A DNA stretch of 64,000 nt. Source: Ructibacterium sp965146665. GTDB lineage: Bacteria; Bacillota; Clostridia; Monoglobales; Monoglobaceae. Under the pieces are notes generated by a model. That model worked only from the letters and a program-made list of their open reading frames with translations, was not told the origin of the DNA and did not search any database. Below are positions 24,208 through 30,987 of the stretch, one piece after another (the stretch's first letter is position 1; the number at the start of each line of letters is the position of its first letter). A program made the translations under genes and the position numbers. The stretch covers positions 62,001-126,000 of the forward strand of contig CBCTHE010000004.1 of assembly GCA_965146665.1 (NCBI GenBank), given 5' to 3'.

Positions 24208-25626
24208 TCAGCGCTTGCGTTCCTTTGCGAAAAAACGCCTGGTCTCCCGGATCACAACGCCGCTGAGCGCCGCCAGGGCAATCAGATTGGGAAACGCCAT
24301 CAGACCGTTGAACACATCTGCGATGTTCCAAACCAGCGAGACTGTCATATAAGGGCCGATCAGAATCGCAAGCAGATAGATCCACCGGTATATTGAGACA
24401 GCCTTTTGATTGCCTCCTGTCAGATATTCCAGACACCGCTCCGAATAGTAATCCCAGCCCAGAATTGTGGTAAACGCAAAGAACACCAGACACAGCATCA
24501 GGATCAGGGACGATACCTGAGGGGCAAAAGGCAGTCCCTGCTGAAAAGCCGCTGTGGTGACCGCCACCCCCTCAAGCCCCTCTGTCCGCCAGGCACCGGT
24601 GAGAATAATGGAAAGCCCGGTCATGGTACATATCACAATGGTATCTATGAAGGTTCCCGTCATGGACACCAGCCCCTGCCGGACCGGCTCGTTTGTCTTT
24701 GCGGCCGCCGCCGCAATGGGGGCAGAACCGAGGCCGGATTCATTGGAAAATATGCCGCGGGCGATCCCCTTCTGCATGGCAATGACCATGCTCCCCACCA
24801 CGCCGCCGGTCACGGCTCTTGGGTCAAAGGCCCCCTGCACCACCTGAACAATGGCAGAGGGAATCAGCCGGTAGTTCATCACCAGCAGGATCAGACAGAA
24901 CAACACATAGGTGACCGCCATAAACGGCACGACAATCTGGGTTACATTGGCAATACGCTTGATTCCCCCAATGATCACCAGCGCCACACATACGGTCAGC
25001 AGCAGCCCCGCAATGACAACATACCAGGAATACTCCCTGCCAAAAACGGCGACCGTATGCGCGTTTCCCGGATCAAAAAAATTTCTGACCGCAGAGGTAA
25101 TTCCATTGATCTGCGTAAAGGTACCAATGCTGAACAGGCCCACGCATACGCCAAAGAAGGCAAACAGTTTGGCCAGCCATTTCCATTTGGGACCCATTCC
25201 TTTTTCAATATAATAGAACGGGCCGCCCAAAACATGTCCGTTTTTGTCCACACTCCGGTATTTGATGGCCAATACGCCCTCCGCGTATTTGGTGGCCATT
25301 CCAAAAAAGGCCGCCAGCCACATCCAGAACAGGGCGCCCGGCCCGCCCGCACAGACCGCGGTTGCCACACCGACAATATTCCCCGTTCCTATGGTCGCGG
25401 ACAGGGCGGTACAAAGGGCGCCGAAGCTCGTCACCTCGCCTGTGCCGCCCTCTTCATTCCGCACCATGTATTTCAGCGCCCGCGGCAGATGCCGGATCTG
25501 CAGTACGCCAAGCCGCACCGTCAGATAAATCCCCACCGCCAGAATAAAGAGGATCAGCGGCAGTCCCCACACAAAGTCATTGACCCTCAGCACCGCCTTG
25601 TTCATCACATCCATTGCCTGTTCCAT
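24208..25626 (-). CDS. Alanine/glycine:cation symporter (AGCS family)
   Basis: 472 residues, about eleven membrane helices. The AGCS signature GIFSNESGLGSAPIAAAAAKT (broken here: IFSNESGLGSAP, then AAAAAKTNEPVRQG) and the N-terminal GTGEVTSFGALCTALSATIG region with GTGNIVG are clear. It imports Ala or Gly with Na+ (or H+). A glycine riboswitch in its leader points to glycine handling. Start ATG at 25626, with AAGG about 11 nt upstream; in-frame codons up to 25668 are possible but lack a site. Confidence 0.93.
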   Translation of the reverse strand: MEQAMDVMNKAVLRVNDFVWGLPLILFILAVGIYLTVRLGVLQIRHLPRALKYMVRNEEGGTGEVTSFGALCTALSATIGTGNIVGVATAVCAGGPGALFWMWLAAFFGMATKYAEGVLAIKYRSVDKNGHVLGGPFYYIEKGMGPKWKWLAKLFAFFGVCVGLFSIGTFTQINGITSAVRNFFDPGNAHTVAVFGREYSWYVVIAGLLLTVCVALVIIGGIKRIANVTQIVVPFMAVTYVLFCLILLVMNYRLIPSAIVQVVQGAFDPRAVTGGVVGSMVIAMQKGIARGIFSNESGLGSAPIAAAAAKTNEPVRQGLVSMTGTFIDTIVICTMTGLSIILTGAWRTEGLEGVAVTTAAFQQGLPFAPQVSSLILMLCLVFFAFTTILGWDYYSERCLEYLTGGNQKAVSIYRWIYLLAILIGPYMTVSLVWNIADVFNGLMAFPNLIALAALSGVVIRETRRFFAKERKR

Positions 25627-25706
25627 CTTCGCATTTCCCTTCCTTTTCACCCGCGGCGGCTCCGGCAAATACCAAGACTTCTGCGCCTTTTAAAACGGTG
25701 CGCAGC

Positions 25707-25733
25707 AAAAAAAGAAGCCATGTCCATGACTTC
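25707..25733 (-). terminator. Expression-platform terminator of the glycine riboswitch
   Basis: Nine-bp stem GAAGTCATG / CATGGCTTC (RNA sense, one G-U) followed by seven U, between the aptamer and the symporter start. Glycine binding is expected to decide between this hairpin and read-through. Confidence 0.78.
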
Positions 25734-25761
25734 GGAGAAACAGAAACAAGCAGGAAATCTG

Positions 25762-25842
25762 CTCTGTCCTTTTGCCTGAGAGATTGGCGGGCAGAACCCG
25801 CCGTACACCTTCGGCGCCCTTTTTCAGGTACTCTCCAGAGTT
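25762..25842 (-). ncRNA. Glycine riboswitch (single aptamer visible)
   Basis: On the minus strand the conserved blocks appear in order: CTCTGGAGAG, CGCCGAAGGTG, AATCTCTCAGGCAAAAGGACAGAG. These match the glycine aptamer core. Only one complete aptamer is seen; the 70 nt upstream hold no second GGAGAG...CCGAAGG set, so it looks like a singlet with possibly a ghost helix. It lies in the leader of the AGCS symporter, a common target of this class. Confidence 0.92.
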
Positions 25843-25912
25843 TAGCCATAAAGAGAGCATGCCATCTGCGCTCCTTTGACTGTCCGCGTTGCTTTTGTAA
25901 ATTGATAACAGC

Positions 25913-25941
25913 AGTATAGCACATGAACGGCTTGTTTGCAA
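25913..25941 (-). promoter_or_regulatory. Promoter of the riboswitch-AGCS transcript
   Basis: TTGCAA (25941-25936), 17-nt spacer, TATACT (25918-25913), about 65 nt before the aptamer. The gene-free stretch between here and mecA (25942-26197) holds only the mecA terminator. Confidence 0.7.
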
Positions 25942-26017
25942 GAGCCGGACGCAAAATCATCATCCTGCACAAATGCCGCAAACGTAACGCGTTGATATTC
26001 GCGGCATATGCAAACGG

Positions 26018-26042
26018 AAAAAGCGCCGGCCACAGCCAGCGC
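26018..26042 (-). terminator. Terminator downstream of mecA
   Basis: GCGCTGGC / GCCGGCGC stem (one G-U) with a TGTG loop and five U on the minus strand, about 155 nt after the mecA stop; the distance makes the assignment moderate. Confidence 0.6.
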
Positions 26043-26197
26043 CTTATCCGTCCTTTTTGCTGCTCCGGACATCACCCTGTTTTGGGATCGTGTTCCAAAC
26101 AGCACGAAAACTTCTTCTCACGCCCGACGCATCAGACCAGTCCGCCAATGCCTCTTCAGAAGCTTTCCTATATCATTTGGGTATGCAGAGCCGGATG

Positions 26198-26827
26198 TTA
26201 CCGCACACAGAAGTATTCTTCCATCACCTCTACCGCATGATCCGCGATCATGGTCTCGCCGTATTCATTGAGCCGTCCGTGCATATACTGGCAATTCCGC
26301 ACCTTTGTCCCGAATTCCAGAAGCACCATCTCCGCATCCCAAAGGATCGCGGCGTTTTCAGGGATGAGATACAGATAAAACTCCCCGTCACATTTATACA
26401 ACGTACTGACGCCCTCATAAAAGGCGGAAATCTCCCCGGCCGCCGCGCAGACGTTTTCAAAGTCCTGGAACCGGTAAATATATTTCCTGCCGGATTTTTT
26501 TCGATTGAATTTCATCTCCGTCTGCTTGAGCTTCCCCTTATAACTGCAGTTGCTGATGGCTTCATTGAGCTCGGCGTCGCTGCATACCCGGGTGATCAGC
26601 ATGCCAAAGCCATCTTCCTCAGAGCCCGGAACAGCCTCCACAAACAGCTTTGCGCCTTCAACGGAAAAGTCGACATTCTTTTCCGCCAGCCGAATCGCGG
26701 TCCAGAACATCTCCTGTACCTCCGGCGTATTTTCTGATATGTTTTTGAAAGAGATGTTCCATTCTCTGGCCTCTCTGTCGTCAATCAGAACCTTAATTTT
26801 ATTGTCGTTGATTTTCTCAATCTTCAT
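26198..26827 (-). CDS. mecA: MecA-family ClpC adaptor protein
   Basis: 209 residues. The N-terminal MKIEKINDNKIKVLIDDREAR region is typical of MecA, as is the acidic, aromatic-rich C-terminal domain that docks on ClpC (FQDFENVCAAAG, LYKCDGEFYLYL). In relatives it targets regulators such as ComK for ClpCP degradation; the client here is unknown. The start at 26827 has GGAGGGGG 6 nt upstream. A monocistronic transcript with a 5' leader of about 135 nt is predicted; that leader contains a 16-bp palindrome (26882-26897). Confidence 0.85.
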   Translation of the reverse strand: MKIEKINDNKIKVLIDDREAREWNISFKNISENTPEVQEMFWTAIRLAEKNVDFSVEGAKLFVEAVPGSEEDGFGMLITRVCSDAELNEAISNCSYKGKLKQTEMKFNRKKSGRKYIYRFQDFENVCAAAGEISAFYEGVSTLYKCDGEFYLYLIPENAAILWDAEMVLLEFGTKVRNCQYMHGRLNEYGETMIADHAVEVMEEYFCVR

Positions 26828-26967
26828 ACGGCTTCCCCCTCCGCGTCTGATGTCCGGATTTATGCCTTCTCAAGATAAGCCCCGCCGGCAGCTGCCGGCA
26901 CGAAACAGGTCTTTCATGTTGGGTTCGTAATAAACTCATATGCGGGAACTGCCCCGCCTATACATCC

Positions 26968-26995
26968 ATTATACTAATTTCGAAAAAGATTGCAA
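26968..26995 (-). promoter_or_regulatory. Promoter of mecA
   Basis: TTGCAA (26995-26990), 16-nt spacer, TATAAT (26973-26968). The adjoining 26996-27116 segment is AT-rich and shows no gene. Confidence 0.7.
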
Positions 26996-27116
26996 TGCTA
27001 AATTCTTGGAAATGGTGAATTGTAATTTCCTTGTAAAATTTATGAAACCCTTGTAATGAAATAGAAATATTTTCAAAAGAAATTTCATCCTTTCGCAAAA
27101 AATTTGCTGTAACTAC

Positions 27117-27144
27117 TTGTAATTCTCAGGATTTGTGTTATAAT
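27117..27144 (+). promoter_or_regulatory. Promoter of the 6S-like RNA
   Basis: TTGTAA, 16-nt spacer, perfect TATAAT (27139-27144). The predicted transcript would start near 27151. Confidence 0.7.
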
Positions 27145-27150
27145 AAGAGC

Positions 27151-27356
27151 GAAGAGAAAAGAAATCCCTGCTTTGTTTGTGACAGAGGTTACAATGTAAA
27201 ACCAACACTTTTACGAAGGGGTCTTGTCTCCAGAAGCGGCGCACATGCCTCATGCTTTATGCATCCAGTGGACTTGTAATGCTTTTGGGCGTTTCCCCAC
27301 CTGGATTCCAGGTTTTTACTAGACCTCTCGTCACGGCACGGCGGGGCTTTTTTCTT
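27151..27356 (+). ncRNA. ssrS: Rod-shaped non-coding RNA, probably 6S RNA
   Basis: About 205 nt with no ribosome binding site, between a perfect promoter and a T-rich end (27348-27359). The two halves fold on each other: CCCTGC with GCGGGG, GTGACAGAGGT with ACCTCTCGTCAC (one bulge), GTAAAACC with GGTTTTTAC, then a large open bubble of about 25 x 22 nt, then CCAGAAGC with GCTTTTGG and a small apical domain. A long rod with a central bubble is the 6S RNA architecture, which mimics an open promoter and binds sigma-A RNA polymerase. Identification rests on fold and size, not sequence identity; another unknown ncRNA is possible. Confidence 0.55.
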
Positions 27357-27412
27357 TTTATGGGGCAGCCATCGCCCGCCGTCCTGGGATATCAGAATTT
27401 TCGTATCTGTCA

Positions 27413-27441
27413 TGTGACAAATCGGAAAGGTTTTTGTCACA
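27413..27441 (+). repeat. Inverted repeat upstream of the rsmD promoter
   Basis: Perfect 9-bp arms TGTGACAAA / TTTGTCACA separated by 11 bp, ending 9 bp before the rsmD -35 box. It may be an operator or a hairpin; no regulator is assigned. Confidence 0.5.
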
Positions 27442-27449
27442 AAAAGTAC

Positions 27450-27478
27450 TTGACAAATTCATTGAAGTAAGATATAAA
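27450..27478 (+). promoter_or_regulatory. Promoter of rsmD-coaD
   Basis: TTGACA (27450-27455), 17-nt spacer, TATAAA (27473-27478), close to consensus, about 40 nt before the rsmD start. Confidence 0.75.
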
Positions 27479-27523
27479 TAATAAATGTATTAGTTTATCT
27501 ATTTTAAAGGTTTAGGGGGATTT

Positions 27524-28063
27524 ATGTTGCGGATTATTGCCGGCATGCGCAGGGGAATGAGGCTGAAGGCTCCTGAGGGCTCGGATACCCGTCCCACCAC
27601 GGACCGGGTAAAGGAATCCGTATTCAATATCATCCAGTTCCAGCTTCCGTCCATCTGTGTGCTGGATCTTTTCGCGGGCAGCGGCGCGCTGGGCATTGAG
27701 GCGCTCAGCCGGGGTTCCGGCTCCTGTGTTTTCGTAGAGGGCAGCAGACAGGCGGCCGCTCTGGTCAGCGAAAACATACAAAGCGCCCGGTTTCAGGATC
27801 GGGCTGAACTTCTTGTATCGGATGCCATCGCATATCTGGAGCGCTGTGAGAAAAGCTTTGACCTGGTTTTTTTGGATCCTCCATACAATAAAGGCTTTTT
27901 GGAGCCTGTGATCCGTATGATCCACACGCGGGGGCTGCTTGCAAGCGGCGGACTCATTGTTGCGGAGACTGAAAAGGACGGAGAGATTGTGCCTGATACA
28001 TATTATCCTATCAGAAAAACAGCTGTTTACGGAAAAACCGTAATCACTGTGTTACAGGGGTGA
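27524..28063 (+). CDS. rsmD: 16S rRNA (guanine(966)-N2)-methyltransferase
   Basis: 179 residues. N-terminal RIIAGMRRGMRLKAP and PTTDRVKESVFNII are family hallmarks; SAM motif LDLFAGSGALGIEALSRG and catalytic DPPY (LVFLDPPYNKG). Methylates G966 of 16S rRNA during 30S assembly. AGGGGG lies 4 nt before the ATG. It is followed after 4 nt by coaD, the classic Firmicute pair. Confidence 0.95.
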   Translation: MLRIIAGMRRGMRLKAPEGSDTRPTTDRVKESVFNIIQFQLPSICVLDLFAGSGALGIEALSRGSGSCVFVEGSRQAAALVSENIQSARFQDRAELLVSDAIAYLERCEKSFDLVFLDPPYNKGFLEPVIRMIHTRGLLASGGLIVAETEKDGEIVPDTYYPIRKTAVYGKTVITVLQG

Positions 28064-28067
28064 GTTT

Positions 28068-28550
28068 ATGAAAACAGTTGTATACCCCGGCAGTTTTGAC
28101 CCCTGCACCAACGGGCATCTGGATGTTATCACCAGAGCCGCGAAGCTGTTTGACCGGGTGATTGTTGCCGTTCTGGTCAACAACTCCAAATCACCGCTCT
28201 TCACTGCTGAGGAACGGGTCGAGCTTTTAAAAACCGCCGTTTCCGGTTATTCTAATGTTGAAATACGTTATTTTTCCGGACTGCTGGTTGATTTTATGAA
28301 GCAGGTGGATTCCACAGTGATCATCAAAGGGATCCGCGCCATGTCAGACTTTGAGTACGAGTTTCAGATGGCCCTGACCAACCATGCGCTGTATCAGGAT
28401 ATTGAGACCCTGTTTATTCCCACCAGCAAGGATTATATGTTCCTGAGCTCCAGCATTGTGAAAGAGATCGCCAAATACGGCGGTCCGCTGGAAGGGCTTG
28501 TCCCGGATGCTTTGATACCCGTTATAAATAAGCGGTGCGCCGAACGGTAG
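28068..28550 (+). CDS. coaD: Pantetheine-phosphate adenylyltransferase
   Basis: 160 residues. Forms dephospho-CoA from 4'-phosphopantetheine and ATP. Nucleotidyltransferase motif YPGSFDPCTNGHLDVI (T/HxGH type), IIKGIRAMSDFEYE, and SSSIVKEIAKYGG (ISSSxxR-like loop) are present. Translationally coupled to rsmD. Confidence 0.97.
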   Translation: MKTVVYPGSFDPCTNGHLDVITRAAKLFDRVIVAVLVNNSKSPLFTAEERVELLKTAVSGYSNVEIRYFSGLLVDFMKQVDSTVIIKGIRAMSDFEYEFQMALTNHALYQDIETLFIPTSKDYMFLSSSIVKEIAKYGGPLEGLVPDALIPVINKRCAER

Positions 28551-28595
28551 CCCGCGTTGCCATATCTCAATCACTATTTTTAGGAGGTAGCCAAA

Positions 28596-29105
28596 ATGGA
28601 TGCTTTAGAACTGTTGGATGAATTAGAGGATATTATTGATAAAGGTGCTTCTGTTCCTTTTTCCGGCCGCTGTATTCTGGAAAGGGACGAGCTGCTTGAC
28701 GTTTTGCAGGAGCTGAAACTGAAGCTTCCGGAGGATCTCAAACAGGCAAAATGGATCAAGGAAGAGCGTCAGCGGATTCTGCAGGAAGCGCAGGCCGAGG
28801 CGGACGAGATCATCAAGACTGTTGAAAAGAAGGCCGTTTCCATGGTGGATGAAAACGAAATCACCAAGCAGGCTATCGCCCAGGGCAAGCAGATTGTTGA
28901 GCGCGCGAACGCGGAAGCGCAGGCCATAGCGGATTCCGCCTATAACTATTCCGACAATCTTTTGGAGACTGTGGAAAAGGTTGTATTGGGCTCCATGAAG
29001 GAAATGGAGCAATGCGTCGCAATCGTCCGCAACAACCGCAGTGAACTGCGCGGCGGACATGAACAGCAGGTTCCCGCCCCCATGCCTGAGGATGAGATGC
29101 AGTAA
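28596..29105 (+). CDS. Coiled-coil protein of the coaD neighbourhood
   Basis: 169 residues, no signal peptide or membrane span. The first 60 residues resemble a DivIVA-like or regulatory helix (LLDELEDIIDKG...FSGRCILERDELLDVLQEL), then a long alanine/glutamate-rich coiled coil (about 60-140) like the stalk of ATP synthase subunits b/E/H, ending in a proline-rich tail. Often called 'ATPase' in clostridial genomes, but no nucleotide-binding motif is visible. Function unknown; location after coaD is conserved in Firmicutes as far as I recall. AGGAGG precedes the ATG. Confidence 0.75.
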   Translation: MDALELLDELEDIIDKGASVPFSGRCILERDELLDVLQELKLKLPEDLKQAKWIKEERQRILQEAQAEADEIIKTVEKKAVSMVDENEITKQAIAQGKQIVERANAEAQAIADSAYNYSDNLLETVEKVVLGSMKEMEQCVAIVRNNRSELRGGHEQQVPAPMPEDEMQ

Positions 29106-29115
29106 TTCCGGCTTC

Positions 29116-29146
29116 AACGCCCCTTGCGGATGCAGGGGGCGTTTTT
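29116..29146 (+). terminator. Terminator of rsmD-coaD operon
   Basis: AACGCCCCTTGC / GCAGGGGGCGTT stem with GGAT loop and five T, 10 nt after the coiled-coil gene stop. Confidence 0.9.
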
Positions 29147-29154
29147 CATTGTTC

Positions 29155-29409
29155 TCATCCTTCCTGGCTCCGGTGAATGTTCTCCACAATCACCAGATCA
29201 TCCCCGATTTTTTTTATGTTTTCCCAGGGAATGACACGGTCCGGCTCCTTGCCAAGCAGACCAAAAGCCTTATAAGCCCCAGGCACGCTGATTGAGATCA
29301 CACGTCCGGTGACTGCGTCCAATTCTATGTCTGAGACAAACCCCAGCCGCTCACCGTCCCCCACGTGGATGACCTCTTTGGTTCGCAGGTCATTGAATGT
29401 ATAGGTCAT
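29155..29409 (-). CDS. YlmC/YmxH-family PRC-barrel sporulation protein
   Basis: 84 residues from the ATG at 29409: TYTFNDLRTKEVIHVGDGERLGFVSDIELD, then ISVPGAYKAFGLLGKEPDRVIPWENIKKIGDD, which is the PRC-barrel pattern of the YlmC/YmxH family. In Bacilli and Clostridia these genes are linked to sporulation; the molecular role is unknown. The start is uncertain: ATG 29421 and GTG 29436 are in frame, with AGAAAGG lying between them, so the protein could be 4 to 9 residues longer. Confidence 0.82.
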   Translation of the reverse strand: MTYTFNDLRTKEVIHVGDGERLGFVSDIELDAVTGRVISISVPGAYKAFGLLGKEPDRVIPWENIKKIGDDLVIVENIHRSQEG

Positions 29410-29456
29410 AGAAATTGCCATTGCCTTTCTGCCCACAGATGTTGATTGCGTTACAC

Positions 29457-29487
29457 CTGCGCCTTATCGTGGGCAAATAAGGCGCAG
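29457..29487 (-). repeat. Hairpin in the ymxH upstream region
   Basis: Perfect 11-bp stem CTGCGCCTTAT / ATAAGGCGCAG with a 9-nt loop. The rest of 29437-29710 shows no gene; its role as leader structure or operator is unknown. Confidence 0.5.
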
Positions 29488-29710
29488 AACAGGTTCCGTC
29501 CGCAAACGGGCGGCGGCAAAGTTCCGGATGCTGAACGGGCCGCAGCTGCCGTCTCCCGCTGCCGGCTGTTCTTTGTATTCATTCTATGACCGCACTCACG
29601 CTGCTATGCCAGAAAATCTTTTTCCCAAAATAGGATTTCTGTCCTCTATGCCCTGCTTATTATGATTTTTCCAGATTTTTCCCTTTCCGGCGCCTTTATT
29701 CTTTTTTCTC

Positions 29711-29739
29711 TTGTTCTATCTGACAAAATGTGCTATACT
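29711..29739 (+). promoter_or_regulatory. Promoter of the metallophosphoesterase gene
   Basis: TTGTTC, 17-nt spacer, TATACT (29734-29739), about 34 nt before the start codon. Confidence 0.55.
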
Positions 29740-29772
29740 GGACGCAGTATTGTTCATTAAGGAGGTTTGGAC

Positions 29773-30966
29773 ATGGGCGCACTGCTTCTCGCACCGTTTT
29801 ATATTCTTGTCAACTTTTATGGTGCCCGCTGGCTTCTCCGCTGGATGGGGACGTTTCACCGGCATTTCAAGTCCTGGCCCGTGCGCGCGGCACTCATCAC
29901 CCTCTATGTCCTGCTGGCCTCGACGCTTCTGACTGGTTTTCTCATTACAGCGAATCCCCTGCACCGATTTTTGAAAACGCTCGGCAGCTTCTGGCTTGGC
30001 AGCTTCTTGTATATTCTGCTGACTACCGCGCTGTTTGATCTCGGCCGTCTCATACTGCGGCACAGCCGGCTGGTCAAGCAGAAGCATCTGGATTCCAGAG
30101 CCGTTTTCCTCACCGCAGGAAGCTGTGCCATTGTGTGTATCGGCCTTGTCAGCGGTTATGGCATTCTGCATGCCGGAGATATCAGGGTACACCACGCAGA
30201 GCTCTCCGTTGGAAAGCCCTGTGCGGTGGAAAAGCTGGATATCGCGCTCCTGGCTGATTTCCATCTCGGCTACAGCGTGGGGGCCAAGCAAATGAGCCAG
30301 ATGGTTGAAAAGGTCAACCGTCAAAACCCGGATCTGATTGTGATAGCGGGTGACATCTTTGACAACGAATATGACGCTGTCGCGGATCCTGAAAAGACTG
30401 CGGCGGTACTTTCCGGTCTGAAAAGCCGCTATGGCACCTTTGCCTGCTGGGGCAATCATGACGTCAGTGAAAGAATTCTTGCCGGATTTACCTTTGGGGG
30501 CAAGGAGACGAAGCCGGAGGACCCGCGTTTTGCCCAATTTCTGCGCAGCGCGGGGATCAGCCTGCTGCAGGACGAAAGCCTGCTGATTGACGGTGCCTTT
30601 TACCTGACCGGCCGCAAGGATCCCTCCAAAGCCAAAAAATCCGGAGAGAACAGGCTGTCCCCCGGCGAGCTTCTGCAGGGACTGGACATGTCGAAGCCAG
30701 TGCTGGTCATGGACCACCAGCCCAAACAGCTTCAGGAACTGGCTGATGCCGGCGCGGATATCGATCTGTCCGGGCATACCCACGACGGCCAGGTATTCCC
30801 CGGCAACCTGCTCCTCCGGTTATTCTGGGAAAACCCCTGCGGCATTTTAAAAAAAGGAGAGATGTATTCCTGTGTGACATCCGGGATCGGTGTCTGGGGC
30901 CCCGCCATGCGGGTTGGGACGGACAGCGAGATTCTTATGCTGCATCTCACATTTGAAAATCATTAA
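29773..30966 (+). CDS. Membrane-anchored metallophosphoesterase (YaeI-like)
   Basis: 397 residues. The N-terminal 150 residues carry three to four membrane helices; the C-terminal part is a calcineurin-like phosphoesterase with all metal motifs: LLADFHLG (D-x-H), GDIFDNE, GNHD, MDHQP and SGHTHDGQ. It is probably active on the outer face or on lipid-linked phosphates (relatives hydrolyse UDP-diacylglucosamine), but substrate is unknown. The ATG at 29773 has GGAGG 7 nt upstream; the TTG at 29767 is too close to that site. Confidence 0.88.
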   Translation: MGALLLAPFYILVNFYGARWLLRWMGTFHRHFKSWPVRAALITLYVLLASTLLTGFLITANPLHRFLKTLGSFWLGSFLYILLTTALFDLGRLILRHSRLVKQKHLDSRAVFLTAGSCAIVCIGLVSGYGILHAGDIRVHHAELSVGKPCAVEKLDIALLADFHLGYSVGAKQMSQMVEKVNRQNPDLIVIAGDIFDNEYDAVADPEKTAAVLSGLKSRYGTFACWGNHDVSERILAGFTFGGKETKPEDPRFAQFLRSAGISLLQDESLLIDGAFYLTGRKDPSKAKKSGENRLSPGELLQGLDMSKPVLVMDHQPKQLQELADAGADIDLSGHTHDGQVFPGNLLLRLFWENPCGILKKGEMYSCVTSGIGVWGPAMRVGTDSEILMLHLTFENH

Positions 30967-30987
30967 AAACCAGACGGAGGTAGGGTT

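Noticed and set aside
25843..25912. Second glycine aptamer upstream of the first
   Set aside because: A GGACAG string is present but the GGAGAG and CCGAAGG blocks are missing.
27151..27356. tmRNA or SRP RNA as identity of the non-coding RNA
   Set aside because: No tRNA-like domain with CCA or tag frame, and no SRP Alu/GGAGGCAGC-type domain motif.
27189..27470. Short open frames on both strands in the 27.2-27.5 kb spacer
   Set aside because: They lie inside the rod-shaped RNA and the rsmD promoter, have no ribosome binding site and no conserved features.
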